Below are positions 10,271 to 20,020 of a stretch of 64,000 nt of DNA, in pieces (position 1 is the stretch's first letter; every line of letters begins with the position of its first letter). The notes under the pieces are model-generated. The model was given only the letters and a program-made list of their open reading frames with translations, was not told where the DNA came from and made no database searches. Both the position numbers and the translations under genes were made by a program. This DNA comes from Chitinophagales bacterium. Its GTDB lineage: Bacteria > Bacteroidota > Bacteroidia > Chitinophagales > UBA10324. The stretch spans positions 82,235 to 146,234 of the forward strand of contig JAIBAY010000009.1 in NCBI GenBank assembly GCA_019694975.1, written 5' to 3'.

Positions 10271-10981
10271 TTATCGTTTTGCCTTCATCTTATGCTTTGG
10301 CACAGCAAGTTGATGCTTAACCTTCGCCTTCTTTGCCTGTTGCTTCGATAATTTTTCGTAACCGCCTTTCATGAAAAAATTACAGGCTGATTTCATCAGA
10401 CAGTCAGGGCACATGGGTGTCGGCCTGCATATTTCCCTGCCCAGAAAAGAGATGGCCATTCCTGCCGCTCCCCAGTTTTTTCTGTCAATGACTTTCATCA
10501 ATTGCTCTTCCACTTTTCCGGCATCAGTGCCTTTTGCAATTCCCAAACGGGGTGCAACACGCAGCACATGCAGGTCAACGGCAATGCCTTCTGCCATCGC
10601 GCCGGTTTCGCGCATGATCACATTGGCCGACTTGCGTCCAATGCCGGGAAGGCCTGTAAGCTCCTGCATCGTGGATGGCAGTGTCTTACGAGCCAGTTCA
10701 GCAGCGGCATTGATAATCCATTCAGCTTTTTTACGGCCTCCGGGAACACCTTTAATCAGCGAATACAGATCATCCGGTTTTGCAACAATGGATGGGAAGT
10801 CAGGATAATGTTCGAAGAGCGCGGGTGCAATCTGATTAATATACGCATCCGATGACCTTGCGGAAAGCACCACCATCACCAGCAACTGATATTCATTCGC
10901 ATAATTCAGCGGATGCTTTCTGGTTTTATACTTCCGCAGAAGCGGGTTAATTGCTTTCTTCCAATCTGTTTTTATTGCCAT
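10271..10981 (-). CDS. nth: Endonuclease III (DNA glycosylase/AP lyase)
   Basis: A 236-residue base-excision repair glycosylase for oxidised pyrimidines. The helix-hairpin-helix reads LTGLPGIGRKSANVI, with the Schiff-base lysine at about K117, and the catalytic aspartate is D136 in IAVDLHVLRVA. A C-terminal 4Fe-4S ligand set follows (CRPTPMCPDCLMKSAC). The first two cysteines are five residues apart, where E. coli Nth has six. The LSAQ motif that supplies the inserted glutamine in E. coli reads LSAR here. The tail is Lys-rich (KQQAKKAKVKHQ), about 20 residues beyond the usual end. It stands alone on the minus strand. Family assignment is firm; substrate preference cannot be read. Confidence 0.93.
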   Translation of the reverse strand: MAIKTDWKKAINPLLRKYKTRKHPLNYANEYQLLVMVVLSARSSDAYINQIAPALFEHYPDFPSIVAKPDDLYSLIKGVPGGRKKAEWIINAAAELARKTLPSTMQELTGLPGIGRKSANVIMRETGAMAEGIAVDLHVLRVAPRLGIAKGTDAGKVEEQLMKVIDRKNWGAAGMAISFLGREICRPTPMCPDCLMKSACNFFMKGGYEKLSKQQAKKAKVKHQLAVPKHKMKAKR

Positions 10982-11097
10982 AACACAATGTTGCTTTGCT
11001 TACCGGTGTCACAATTTGCATTTGCAGCCATACGGTTGAGCGTATGTATTACAGATGATGAAATGATGGAATTCATCTGTTCTTTTGACGTGAAGGA

Positions 11098-14000
11098 TTA
11101 TTGCACCATCAGTTTTTTAGTGATGTGATCTTTTCCGGAACTGAAAGTTATAAAGTAGACTCCGCGACCGAAAGGAGACAAGTCAACATCAAAACTTTCC
11201 GCCGTCTGATTTAGGAATTTTTCAGTGTATACTATTTTACCTAACAGATCGCGAATCTCGAGGTACCCGTCTGTTCGCTCCGGCAGGCTGATATCAATGT
11301 AACAGCGCCCGTTCGTGGGATTCGGATAAATATCAACCATGGTCTTATCAGTAAAGATACAATCACCGGTGCCTGTGGTAAGTCCTACCGTGAACTGCTG
11401 ATATACCTGTCCGCCGAAATCACTGTTGAAGTTCTTGATGATGGCGCCATTGGTCGTATTCCTGAAGCGAACATATCCGCCTCCCTGGTAAGGATTGGCC
11501 CACCAGGTAAGGCCGTCTTCTCCGCTGTCGGTCAGCTCAAATTTGTAACAACCTGCAGTCAGTGATACTGTATCACGGTAGATGATGTTCGGATCGAGGC
11601 CGCTTTTATCAATCAAAATATTACCGGATTCATCCTTCAGTGTATAACTGTTTTCATCAGCATAGTTGTTGGTCTTAAATTCAATGTAGAATTCACCCGG
11701 CATCACAACAGGATAAACAAAGTGGGAAGTGGCAGTATTGTTATGATCATATTCATCACTGCCGCCGTTTGGTTTAGCGATGGTTACCACAAATTCTGTG
11801 GCATTCGGTACCCATTCAAAAGATCCGAGCGTGATAGTAGCTGATTCGGTAAACTTCAGATTACCCGTCCAGTTGTAGACGGAAGGTGTCGCACCATTCA
11901 ATCCATAGCTGATGGTCAATGAGGTGAGGGTAGTGGCGCCACCATTGCTGATTTTAATGACAGGATTGGTACAAACCGGATTCATGCGTCCCCACATCTG
12001 ATCAGTGCCAGGAGCAAGTATATCATCTACGGATGCATCCAGCGAAAAATTCGGTGCACTGTAAGTGACCAACTGATCTTCTATCTGGTAATAGTCCCAG
12101 CCATACGTGCTGGTATATGCCTGCACATCATGATCAAGTGTGACAGCGCTGCCGGGCGTAAGGAAGGGGGAAAGTTCCCAGTTATAGGTCCATACTTCCG
12201 CGCCCGGACACCAATTCGCACGGTCATAAACCCACGTGCCGCCTTGTGGATACACGGGATTGAGATCACAGTTATTCCTCCATACAAGTTTTGAAAACTG
12301 TTGCACATTGTTCACTTTGTAATAATGTGTCTTGGCACAAAATTCCGCGCAGTTTTGCGGAGAATCCATGCCATGCCCGGTGATGCGCGACTTCCATCGT
12401 GCATTAGCTGCATCAGCAGGAATATCGATGGTGAGCGGTTGCAGGTGATTTTCTATCGGGTCGCTGCTCTGTCCGTAGTTGAAGCCGCCGTTCCACAGGT
12501 TTTGAACGCTTAACACATCGCGTGGCGGCGTTCCTTCTATCATCAAAAACTTTACATCCAGCAATTCCTGCCAGTTGCCCGCATTCAGGTGAACACTGTC
12601 TGCAAGCAACGGCCTGTAATCACTCACATCAAATGTCCAGGTGAAACCATCACCGAGGCTCAGGTTAATACCATAGGGCGTAATGTATCGGGCCAGTTCA
12701 TACCGGATTACCTGTGGGTACTTATGGTACCAGTCGTAGTAATCAAGCAGCAGCGTGTAGTCCGGTGCAACAAGTGAAGAATCGACAACTTCACCCTGTG
12801 CATTAAAGACATAGTGATAGTAAGGAAGCCACACATTCTCGATACTGGTAGCGTCGCCGGGATTATTGACGGAGTCGTAATAAGTTATCAGTTGCACAGG
12901 TGTCGTGACAGCAGAGTCAACCACGAAGACGGAATCAATATATTGATCGTACACACCTCTTTCAAAAGTTATGTTTGGTCGCAGCGAAGTGGGGTTGAAG
13001 GAAATGATCTCATCTGCATCCCGGAATGGATTGTCAACACCAGCAGCATCAGCAGGAGCATGATTGCCAGGTGCGGCATCGGAAAATGTCTGATAGTTGC
13101 CGTCGTCAAACTGATAATATAGAGCCAGGTTGTTGTAGTAAGGATGCGAAGCATCTATTTTCTTGTACATATATTCCTGGATGATGGCAGCCGGCAGTTC
13201 TTGGTTGAAGACAGCGAATTCATCTATTTTCCCTTCATATGTTTTTGAACCATTCCAGTTTCCTTTACCAATCTTGAAATATTTAATACCCTTCATGCTT
13301 TTAGTTTTGTTGCTTCCGGTGTACCACTGCACACCATTCAGATAGATCCGCATCCAGCCTGTTGCTACATTTTTGGTAAATGCCCAGTAATTCCATTGGC
13401 CTTTTATCTGCGGTGCCGTAGCAACTTTGTGAATACGGTCATAACCGGTTCCCGAGAAGCCGGCATCCCAGTAAACGTGACTGTCGGACCAGGGAAGGTG
13501 CGAGTTCAACAACCTGTTTTGCAGACTGTCAACAGCTTCAAATGCAGTACCGTCCATAGGTTGCAGTTCAGGTGTTCCATAGCACCAGAATGAAATGGTT
13601 ACAAAAGAGTCGATGGCTGCAACCTGATCATTAACCGGCACATCGACGTAGCCAAAGCTATGAAAGGCAGCAACACGATCACTGCCTGAAGAGGTGAGGC
13701 CTGCAGTAAAGCCGGCTGTTGCAGCATTCACTACATTATCGGTGGCCGGTGCATTGTTCTCGTATGAAATGTCGATGATGATATTGGAAGTGCCGTCCCA
13801 GTTAAATGGCGTGGTGAATTGCAAGCTGTTTGAACCCGTGAGTTGAAATGCGGTATTCTTTGCATATACGGTCGTAAAGCCGTCGTTGGCAAAGTTTGTT
13901 TGGGTCAATGAATCAAGTGTAGCCGGCTTCATCCTGATGGTCAGATTATGTACTTCACCACCTGAAGAAGTAATATAAAACTGAATGCCGGTTATGCTTC

Positions 14001-14526
14001 CGGCCGTCATGCCCGCGGCAGCGATTTCACCTGCCTTCCACAGATATTGAGAACGTGAAACGGGATGAGAGGCTCCGAAAGGTGCGGTTGCTGCGACGGT
14101 TCCTGTACCTAACTGATAAGTGCTTAATGATGATGTGCTCGTATTCACCATAAAATATTGCCAGGCAGGCAGATATTTCCATGATGGTGTTTGCATATAG
14201 GAAAAGCTGTCAGGACTTGTACCGTTCACAGTATAGGTTGGCTGATGAATCTGCGTGGAGTCCAGGAAGCCGGTATTCTTGTAGAGGTAGGTGTAAGTCA
14301 GGTAGTCCCATTCCCCGCAGGCCGGACTTTGTGCCGGATTGCATTTCAGTGTATACTTCATGAGAATTTTCTCAAATCTCACCGTATCAGATGGAAATAC
14401 AAACCATGCATCCTGCGGTGAACCAAATGTGAAGGCCTGCACAACAATCGTATCGCCCGGACCTGCAAACGCTTTCATGGTAACGGCAGTAACAATAATG
14501 GAAATCACGAGCAGCAACTTTTTCAT
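11098..14526 (-). CDS. PNGase F-like peptide-N-glycosidase with inserted LamG-like domain and T9SS type A sorting domain
   Basis: A 1142-residue secreted protein with a signal peptide at 1-21. Residues ~25-85 match the N-terminal PNGase F fold: KCNPAQSPACGEWDYLTY corresponds to the CDEWDRYANV segment carrying catalytic Asp60, so D74 is the likely catalytic Asp. Residues ~710-830 match the second half: RITGHG, NCAEFCAKTHYYKVN (E728 at the Glu206 position) and DRANWCPG. Between them, residues ~280-475 form a concanavalin A/LamG-like domain (FVTISFWCYG, WNYWAFTKN, GWMRIYLNG, GKIDEFAVFNQEL). The region corresponding to Glu118 seems to read AGNW, so that acidic residue may be absent. A CSY-type beta domain and a type A sorting domain (IYPNPTNG, GRGVYFITF) end the protein. 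Predicted role: removing N-glycans from host or dietary glycoproteins outside the cell. Confidence 0.82.
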   Translation of the reverse strand: MKKLLLVISIIVTAVTMKAFAGPGDTIVVQAFTFGSPQDAWFVFPSDTVRFEKILMKYTLKCNPAQSPACGEWDYLTYTYLYKNTGFLDSTQIHQPTYTVNGTSPDSFSYMQTPSWKYLPAWQYFMVNTSTSSLSTYQLGTGTVAATAPFGASHPVSRSQYLWKAGEIAAAGMTAGSITGIQFYITSSGGEVHNLTIRMKPATLDSLTQTNFANDGFTTVYAKNTAFQLTGSNSLQFTTPFNWDGTSNIIIDISYENNAPATDNVVNAATAGFTAGLTSSGSDRVAAFHSFGYVDVPVNDQVAAIDSFVTISFWCYGTPELQPMDGTAFEAVDSLQNRLLNSHLPWSDSHVYWDAGFSGTGYDRIHKVATAPQIKGQWNYWAFTKNVATGWMRIYLNGVQWYTGSNKTKSMKGIKYFKIGKGNWNGSKTYEGKIDEFAVFNQELPAAIIQEYMYKKIDASHPYYNNLALYYQFDDGNYQTFSDAAPGNHAPADAAGVDNPFRDADEIISFNPTSLRPNITFERGVYDQYIDSVFVVDSAVTTPVQLITYYDSVNNPGDATSIENVWLPYYHYVFNAQGEVVDSSLVAPDYTLLLDYYDWYHKYPQVIRYELARYITPYGINLSLGDGFTWTFDVSDYRPLLADSVHLNAGNWQELLDVKFLMIEGTPPRDVLSVQNLWNGGFNYGQSSDPIENHLQPLTIDIPADAANARWKSRITGHGMDSPQNCAEFCAKTHYYKVNNVQQFSKLVWRNNCDLNPVYPQGGTWVYDRANWCPGAEVWTYNWELSPFLTPGSAVTLDHDVQAYTSTYGWDYYQIEDQLVTYSAPNFSLDASVDDILAPGTDQMWGRMNPVCTNPVIKISNGGATTLTSLTISYGLNGATPSVYNWTGNLKFTESATITLGSFEWVPNATEFVVTIAKPNGGSDEYDHNNTATSHFVYPVVMPGEFYIEFKTNNYADENSYTLKDESGNILIDKSGLDPNIIYRDTVSLTAGCYKFELTDSGEDGLTWWANPYQGGGYVRFRNTTNGAIIKNFNSDFGGQVYQQFTVGLTTGTGDCIFTDKTMVDIYPNPTNGRCYIDISLPERTDGYLEIRDLLGKIVYTEKFLNQTAESFDVDLSPFGRGVYFITFSSGKDHITKKLMVQ

Positions 14527-15038
14527 GAGATTTGAAAGTATTTATGAAGCCGAAAATAGCGATTCTGCTTCAATGAATTTAGATAAGCAAAGCATCATTG
14601 CGGCTATAGTAATCCGGTTGCTATAATAAAAATAAGATGGAGCCTCCGTAATGACTACCACAGGGTGTTTCCATAGTTGTTCTATTCAGTAATCCAGCTT
14701 TTTTTACTGTATGATTTCCTGTTAAGCGGCTGTATAACCAATGTTCTGCAGGCATGATCCGTCATCCAGCCGGATTCAATTTGACCATGTGCGTTGCAGG
14801 ATAAGTAGCAAAGCTCGGAAGTATTTCCCTGCAAGCGATAGTTTTTCCTCAAGGTTATACTTTGGTAATATTGGCTGCCACAGCATTTTTTGCTCTTCGC
14901 TAATCTTAAGCCGGATGAAAATGTAAACCGCGGGAACGCCGCAAGGTGCAAAGTCATGCGCAGGAAATCAGTCCTGTTTATTCACGTTTTTATATCTGCA
15001 GCAATCCGAGTAGTTTTGGGCTCCCTTGATAATTTCCT
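14527..15038. other. Intergenic region between divergent exoenzyme genes
   Basis: This 512-bp gap separates the PNGase F-like gene (minus strand) from the lipase-like gene (plus strand), so it must hold both promoters. Only the plus-strand one is visible (14987-15018). No coding-like frame, RNA gene or repeat is recognised. Confidence 0.5.
14987..15018 (+). promoter_or_regulatory. Predicted Bacteroidota promoter of the lipase-like gene
   Basis: A -7 element TAGTTTTG (15011-15018) matches TAnnTTTG. A T-rich TTTT at 14987-14990, 20 bp upstream, stands in for the -33 TTTG. The ATG is at 15039, giving a short leader. Confidence 0.45.
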
Positions 15039-16682
15039 ATGCGAAAAATCTGCCTGCTGTTTCTTTTTGTTTTTTTCCTGGTAAGAAGCCAGGCACAACA
15101 ACTCGTTTCGTATGAATTAATCGCTTCCTATTCGCTGGATCAGATTGACAGTATCTACACCGCCAATGGAATTCCGGGCATTATCTTGCCGAGCACCTAT
15201 GGCGTGAATGCTTATAAAGTGCTCTATAATACGCTGGATGCAGATAGTTTGCCCATCCTTGCATCAGGCGCCCTTTTTGTACCCGTTGCGCCCAACTGCC
15301 ATGCGCCGCTTGCAAGCTATCAGCATGGCACCATCCTTCAGAAAGAAGAGGTGCCCTCGAGGCTGGCAGGAGGGGAAGTGATAATTGGGCTCTCGATGGC
15401 GGCAGACGGCGCAGTGCTTTGCATGCCGGATTATCTTGGGCTTGGTGATTCTCCCGGGCTGCATCCTTACGTGCACGCCGAAACGGAAGCAAGAGCTGTA
15501 GCGGATTTACTTGTAGTATCGCTTACTATTTGCAGTCAGCTGGATATCACATTAAACAACCAGCTATTTCTAATTGGCTATTCACAGGGCGGGCATGCCA
15601 CCATGGCAGCGCACCAATTGATACAGGAACATTACAGTAATTACTTTACGGTAACAGCATCTGCTCCCATGTCAGGGCCTTACGATCTTGCAGGTGTACA
15701 GGCAGGCATAATTTCACAGGGTGGAGAATATCCGAATCCTGGTTACCTGCCTTATCTGTTGCTGGCATATAACAGTGTGTACCACATATATGATAATGTG
15801 GCTGATTTCCTGGTATCGCCTTATGACGTGCTGCTGCCGCCTTTGTTCGACGGGCTGCATAGCATGAGCGAGGTGAATGCCGTGATGCCGTCGGTACCCA
15901 ATGATATCATCGTGCCGGCTGTGCTGGATTCATTCAACAATGATCCGGATTACAAGCTGCACACCTATCTTAAAAAAAATAATACCTACAACTGGAAGCC
16001 GGAAGCACCGATGCGCATGTATTTCTGCGAAGGTGATAATGACGTTAATTACCTGAATGCTTATGTCGCCTATGATACGTTTATTGCCAGGGGTGCGACT
16101 GCCATTTCACTGGTTAGTTCAGGGGCCGGACTGGATCATTCCGGTTGCGCTTTCCCTTCTTTGCTGAGCGGAAAGTTCTGGCTCGATACCTTCCGGCTCG
16201 ATAAAATCAAGCTGATGTTTGATTACACATTTGAATCTTATGTGGGCGCCGGCGATGGCTCCCTCACCGCTCATGTAACCGGCGGCTATCCGCCATATAC
16301 TTACCAATGGAGCAATGGCGGAACAGACTCCGCCATTACTGATCTTACATTCGGTATTTATTCCGTTGTGGTGAAAGACAGTACAGGTTGCCCCGTGGAT
16401 GCATCCATATATCTGCCGGTTCAGGTTGGCCTGGAAGAAATACCTGCTCAACTGGTAAGCATATATCCCAATCCGATTCGTGAGATGACCACCATTGAAT
16501 TCGACGCTCCGGGCCATTATACGATACAGCTTGCCGATATCAGCGGAAGCAATTTGCAGACATTAAAGGTCACCGGCAATAAACTGGACTGGCATCGTGA
16601 TAAACAGCCGGCCGGCATTTATATCGTAACCATCACCGGCGACGCCGGGCTGATGGTTCGCAAGAAACTGGTACTTGAATAA
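15039..16682 (+). CDS. Secreted lipase/esterase-like alpha/beta hydrolase with SprB-type repeat and T9SS type A sorting domain
   Basis: A 547-residue exoprotein with a signal peptide ending near SQAQ. The alpha/beta hydrolase domain (~45-390) resembles secretory lipases. The nucleophile elbow is GYSQGG with Ser182, the oxyanion/strand region reads PDYLGLGDSPGLHPY, a probable acid is in EGDNDVNY, and the probable His is in GLDHSGCAFPS. Residues ~405-465 form a SprB-like repeat (VTGGYPPYTYQWSNGG, GIYSVVVKDSTGC), found in gliding adhesins. The type A sorting domain begins YPNPIREM. Substrate is unknown; a peptidase of the same fold is a less likely alternative. Confidence 0.83.
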   Translation: MRKICLLFLFVFFLVRSQAQQLVSYELIASYSLDQIDSIYTANGIPGIILPSTYGVNAYKVLYNTLDADSLPILASGALFVPVAPNCHAPLASYQHGTILQKEEVPSRLAGGEVIIGLSMAADGAVLCMPDYLGLGDSPGLHPYVHAETEARAVADLLVVSLTICSQLDITLNNQLFLIGYSQGGHATMAAHQLIQEHYSNYFTVTASAPMSGPYDLAGVQAGIISQGGEYPNPGYLPYLLLAYNSVYHIYDNVADFLVSPYDVLLPPLFDGLHSMSEVNAVMPSVPNDIIVPAVLDSFNNDPDYKLHTYLKKNNTYNWKPEAPMRMYFCEGDNDVNYLNAYVAYDTFIARGATAISLVSSGAGLDHSGCAFPSLLSGKFWLDTFRLDKIKLMFDYTFESYVGAGDGSLTAHVTGGYPPYTYQWSNGGTDSAITDLTFGIYSVVVKDSTGCPVDASIYLPVQVGLEEIPAQLVSIYPNPIREMTTIEFDAPGHYTIQLADISGSNLQTLKVTGNKLDWHRDKQPAGIYIVTITGDAGLMVRKKLVLE

Positions 16683-16776
16683 TATAGAAGTTGCAGGATG
16701 AAATGGATTGAATCTGCATTAAGCATGACCCGTTTATTCGACCTTTAGTATTTTAAATTCTTTAAAGTCGTCACTT

Positions 16777-17970
16777 TTGAAACCCTCCTCACAAGATTCT
16801 TCTTCAGCAAAAAAACGAATTGCCATACTCGGTTCCACCGGCTCTATCGGCCGGCAGGCACTGGAGGTTATTGCGCAGCAAAGGGATTACCTGGAAGCAG
16901 AGGTGCTGTGTGCCAACACCAATGCCGGCCTGTTGATTGAACAGGCGATTACATTTCAGCCGAATTGTGTGGTGATTGGCGATCAGGATAAATATGCTGC
17001 AGTAAAGGAAGCACTGGATCCGCATGATATCAAAGTGTATACGGGCATGGAATCTATCTGTGCCGTGACCGGCATGGACAGTGTTGACCTGGTTTTAACA
17101 GCCATGGTAGGTTATGCAGGGCTGCGTCCGACCCTGGCTGCCATCAGGGCCGGAAAACCGATTGCCCTGGCGAATAAGGAAACACTGGTGGTTGCCGGTC
17201 AGCTCGTTACTTCGCTGGCTCAGCAGCATGGTGTCAATATCTATCCGGTGGATTCAGAACATTCCGCCATCTTTCAATGCCTTGCCGGCGAATGGATGAA
17301 TCCGGTGGAGAAAATTTACCTGACAGCTTCCGGCGGACCTTTTCGTGGAAAGGACACCAGCTACCTGCAGACAGTTACCAGGGAGCAGGCATTGAATCAT
17401 CCTAACTGGTCGATGGGTGCAAAGGTGACGATTGATTCGGCAACGCTGATGAATAAAGGACTGGAGGTGATAGAAGCAAAATGGCTCTTTGGATTGAAAT
17501 CGGAGCAGGTGCAGGTCATCATTCATCCGCAATCCATCATTCATTCGCTCGTGCAGTTTGAAGACGGCTCCATGAAAGCGCAGATGGGCTTGCCCGATAT
17601 GCGCTTACCGATTCAGTATGCGCTTGGTTATCCACGCAGGCTGAAAGCAGATTTTCCAAGATTCGATTTTGTGAACTTTCCATCACTCACCTTCGAACAA
17701 CCCGATACCAAAACATTTCGTAATCTTGCCCTCGCTTATGAAGCACTCAACAGGGGTGGAAATGTACCCTGCATCATTAATGCAGCCAACGAAATAGCCG
17801 TAGATGCCTTCCTTCACAACAGCATACGCTTTGATAAAATGCCTGAGGTGATCGAAATTTGCATGGAGCGTGTTGCCTTTATTGGTCAGCCTGCTTACGA
17901 CGATTATGTTGCAACGGATGCAGAGGCCCGCATGTATGCAAAGGAAGCAATTGCTGGTTTTGCATCCTGA
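16777..17970 (+). CDS. dxr: 1-deoxy-D-xylulose 5-phosphate reductoisomerase
   Basis: A 397-residue cytoplasmic enzyme of the MEP isoprenoid pathway. It converts DXP to 2-C-methyl-D-erythritol 4-phosphate with NADPH. The N-terminal Rossmann motif GSTGSIGRQ (~19-27) binds NADPH. ALANKETLVVAG, PVDSEHSAIFQ (metal-binding Asp/Glu), TASGGPFRG, HPNWSMGAKVTIDSATLMNKGLE and the C-terminal INAANEIAVDAF are all family signatures. The start is a TTG at 16777, because no ATG or GTG precedes the conserved KKRIAILGST region in frame. It is followed 45 bp later by rseP in the same direction, a frequent Bacteroidota pairing. Confidence 0.96.
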   Translation: MKPSSQDSSSAKKRIAILGSTGSIGRQALEVIAQQRDYLEAEVLCANTNAGLLIEQAITFQPNCVVIGDQDKYAAVKEALDPHDIKVYTGMESICAVTGMDSVDLVLTAMVGYAGLRPTLAAIRAGKPIALANKETLVVAGQLVTSLAQQHGVNIYPVDSEHSAIFQCLAGEWMNPVEKIYLTASGGPFRGKDTSYLQTVTREQALNHPNWSMGAKVTIDSATLMNKGLEVIEAKWLFGLKSEQVQVIIHPQSIIHSLVQFEDGSMKAQMGLPDMRLPIQYALGYPRRLKADFPRFDFVNFPSLTFEQPDTKTFRNLALAYEALNRGGNVPCIINAANEIAVDAFLHNSIRFDKMPEVIEICMERVAFIGQPAYDDYVATDAEARMYAKEAIAGFAS

Positions 17971-18015
17971 CAGCTGATTCAAGTATTATAAATCAAATTA
18001 CGAACACACAGATAG

Positions 18016-19338
18016 ATGGATATTCTCATCAAAGCAGGACAATTATTTTTAAGCCTTTCCATACTCATCCTGATCCATGAACTGGGGCATTTCATGGCGG
18101 CCAGGATGTTTAAAACAAGGGTAGAGAAGTTTTATCTTTTCTTCAACCCGTGGTTTGAACTGTTTAAGTTTAAAAAGGGAGAAACGGAATACGGGCTCGG
18201 CTGGCTGCCATTAGGTGGCTATGTCAAGATTGCCGGCATGATAGACGAGTCGATGGATAAGGAAGCGATGAAATTGCCTGCACAGCCGTATGAATTCCGT
18301 TCCAAACCTGCATGGCAGCGGCTTATCATTATGCTGGGAGGCATTATCATGAATGTGCTGCTCGGTATTTTTATTTACTGGATGTTGTTGTTCTTTTCCG
18401 GGGAAGAATACATTCCGACTACCAGCCTTAAATATGGTATAGCCGTTGATTCTATCGGCTGGGAAATGGGATTTCAGAATGGTGATAAGATCCTGGCTGT
18501 TGACGGTAAGCCGGTTGAAAATTTCAGCAGGGTTACCTCCACTATTATTATTGACATGGCCAAAGTTGTCACGGTGGAACGGAACGGTCAGGAGGTGAAG
18601 GTGCCGATTGATGAGCTGATGATTAAAAAAGCCATTGACAGCAAGTCGGTGGATTTTATTTCTGCCCGCATGCCTTTTGTCATCAAAGCCTTTGCACCGA
18701 ATTCCGTCGCGAAATCTGCCGGGCTGGAAGCCGAAGACCAGGTGCTTGCCATCAACCAACAGCCTGCTTTCTTTTATGATGAGGTGCGCAACAGCCTGAT
18801 GGCGAATAAGGGAAAGGAAATTGAAGTAACCGTGAAGCGTAAGACGGACACGATTGCAAAAAAAATCACGCTTGCCTCCGATGGTATGCTCGGCGTGCAG
18901 GTGGCGCCCGGAACAGATTTCATGGAAACGAAAGTGATTAAGTATTCGCTCATCAGCGCGCTTCCTGCCGGTATTCATAAAGCGTGGGAAACACTGAGCA
19001 ACTATGTAAAACAATTTGCGCTGATCTTCTCATCCAAGGTGCAAGGGTATAAACACGTAGGCGGTTTCATCAGCATTGCCAATGCATTTGAACCCACCTG
19101 GAACTGGTTATCATTCTGGTCCTTCACCGGTTTTCTTTCCATTGCATTGGCATTCATGAACCTGTTACCGATACCGGCTCTCGATGGCGGACATGTCATG
19201 TTCACCCTGTACGAAATGATCACGCGCCGCAAACCCAATGAAAAATTCCTGGAATATGCTCAGGTGGCCGGTATGATCATCCTGCTGAGCTTACTCGTTT
19301 ATGCTAATGGAAACGATATTGTCGGATTGTTCCGGTAA
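18016..19338 (+). CDS. rseP: RIP metalloprotease RseP (site-2 protease)
   Basis: A 440-residue integral membrane zinc protease that cuts transmembrane anti-sigma factors and signal peptide remnants. The zinc motif HELGH is in the first membrane helix (H21, E22), and the third ligand lies in the C-terminal helix NLLPIPALDGGH. One PDZ-like domain is clear around ~210-290 (FAPNSVAKSAGLEAEDQVLAIN), and a weaker first copy precedes it (VDSIGWEMGFQNGDKILAVDG). Membrane helices are near 5-25, 100-122, ~370-395 and ~415-435. It lies between dxr and hscB. Confidence 0.95.
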   Translation: MDILIKAGQLFLSLSILILIHELGHFMAARMFKTRVEKFYLFFNPWFELFKFKKGETEYGLGWLPLGGYVKIAGMIDESMDKEAMKLPAQPYEFRSKPAWQRLIIMLGGIIMNVLLGIFIYWMLLFFSGEEYIPTTSLKYGIAVDSIGWEMGFQNGDKILAVDGKPVENFSRVTSTIIIDMAKVVTVERNGQEVKVPIDELMIKKAIDSKSVDFISARMPFVIKAFAPNSVAKSAGLEAEDQVLAINQQPAFFYDEVRNSLMANKGKEIEVTVKRKTDTIAKKITLASDGMLGVQVAPGTDFMETKVIKYSLISALPAGIHKAWETLSNYVKQFALIFSSKVQGYKHVGGFISIANAFEPTWNWLSFWSFTGFLSIALAFMNLLPIPALDGGHVMFTLYEMITRRKPNEKFLEYAQVAGMIILLSLLVYANGNDIVGLFR

Positions 19339-19428
19339 CACCATTCTGTGTGTGGCATGTTAATCATTGCCGGATACTGATTAACTGCAGAGGAGCAAGC
19401 CGAAGCGACCTGCCCGTAAATTAATATT

Positions 19429-19956
19429 ATGAATTTCTTCGAATTATATGAATTGCCTGTTTCTTTTATGCTGGAAGAGGCAGCCGTCAAAAGAAAGTTC
19501 CTGGCGCTCAGTAAAAAATTCCATCCTGATTTTTTTGTTAATGAAAGTGAAGCAGAACAACAGGAAGCGCTTGCAATGTCAACCATAATTACACGTGCTT
19601 ACCAGGTCTTGTCTGATTTCGACCGGCGGATGCAGTATATTCTTGAATTGAAGCAAGTGATTTCAGCGGGTGAACGCTATGAATTGTCGCCGGCGTTTTT
19701 AATGGAAATGATGGAGATCAATGAAGCTTTGATGGAACTGGAGCATGACAAGGATGCGGACAAAGCAGCAGCATTACGCAAACAGGTGGCAACGCTTTCA
19801 GCATCGCTCGACGAAGAGGTGCGGCCTGTATTAATTTCCTACCGCGAAGATGCGCCTGATGAAAATGTTCTAAAGAAAATCAAAGACTGTTACTACCGCA
19901 GGAGGTACCTGTTGCGGATTCAGCAGAGTTTAGATACTTTTGCTGCCCGTCAATGA
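19429..19956 (+). CDS. hscB: Fe-S cluster assembly co-chaperone HscB
   Basis: A 175-residue J-domain protein that delivers the IscU-type scaffold to the HscA/DnaK chaperone. The J domain fills residues ~1-75 with the ATPase-stimulating HPD triad at 32-34 (KFHPDFF), and NFFELYELP is the typical HscB start. The C-terminal three-helix domain (~85-175) has the MEMMEINEALMELEHDKD region expected for scaffold binding. No isc or hsc partner lies in the window. It is the third gene in the dxr-rseP-hscB direction, with a 90-bp gap. Confidence 0.9.
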   Translation: MNFFELYELPVSFMLEEAAVKRKFLALSKKFHPDFFVNESEAEQQEALAMSTIITRAYQVLSDFDRRMQYILELKQVISAGERYELSPAFLMEMMEINEALMELEHDKDADKAAALRKQVATLSASLDEEVRPVLISYREDAPDENVLKKIKDCYYRRRYLLRIQQSLDTFAARQ

Positions 19957-20020
19957 TAAGGATGAAGAAGATAAGTGATATTGTGCTTTATTATTGACAA
20001 GCATGCAGTAATCACCACCA

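Noticed and set aside
14682..14957. 91-residue minus-strand ORF
   Set aside because: Composition is non-coding-like, there is no promoter, and overlapping frames exist on the other strand.
18211..19014. 267-residue ORF antisense to rseP
   Set aside because: It lies wholly inside the firmly identified rseP gene, with His/Arg/Phe-rich composition typical of an antisense frame.
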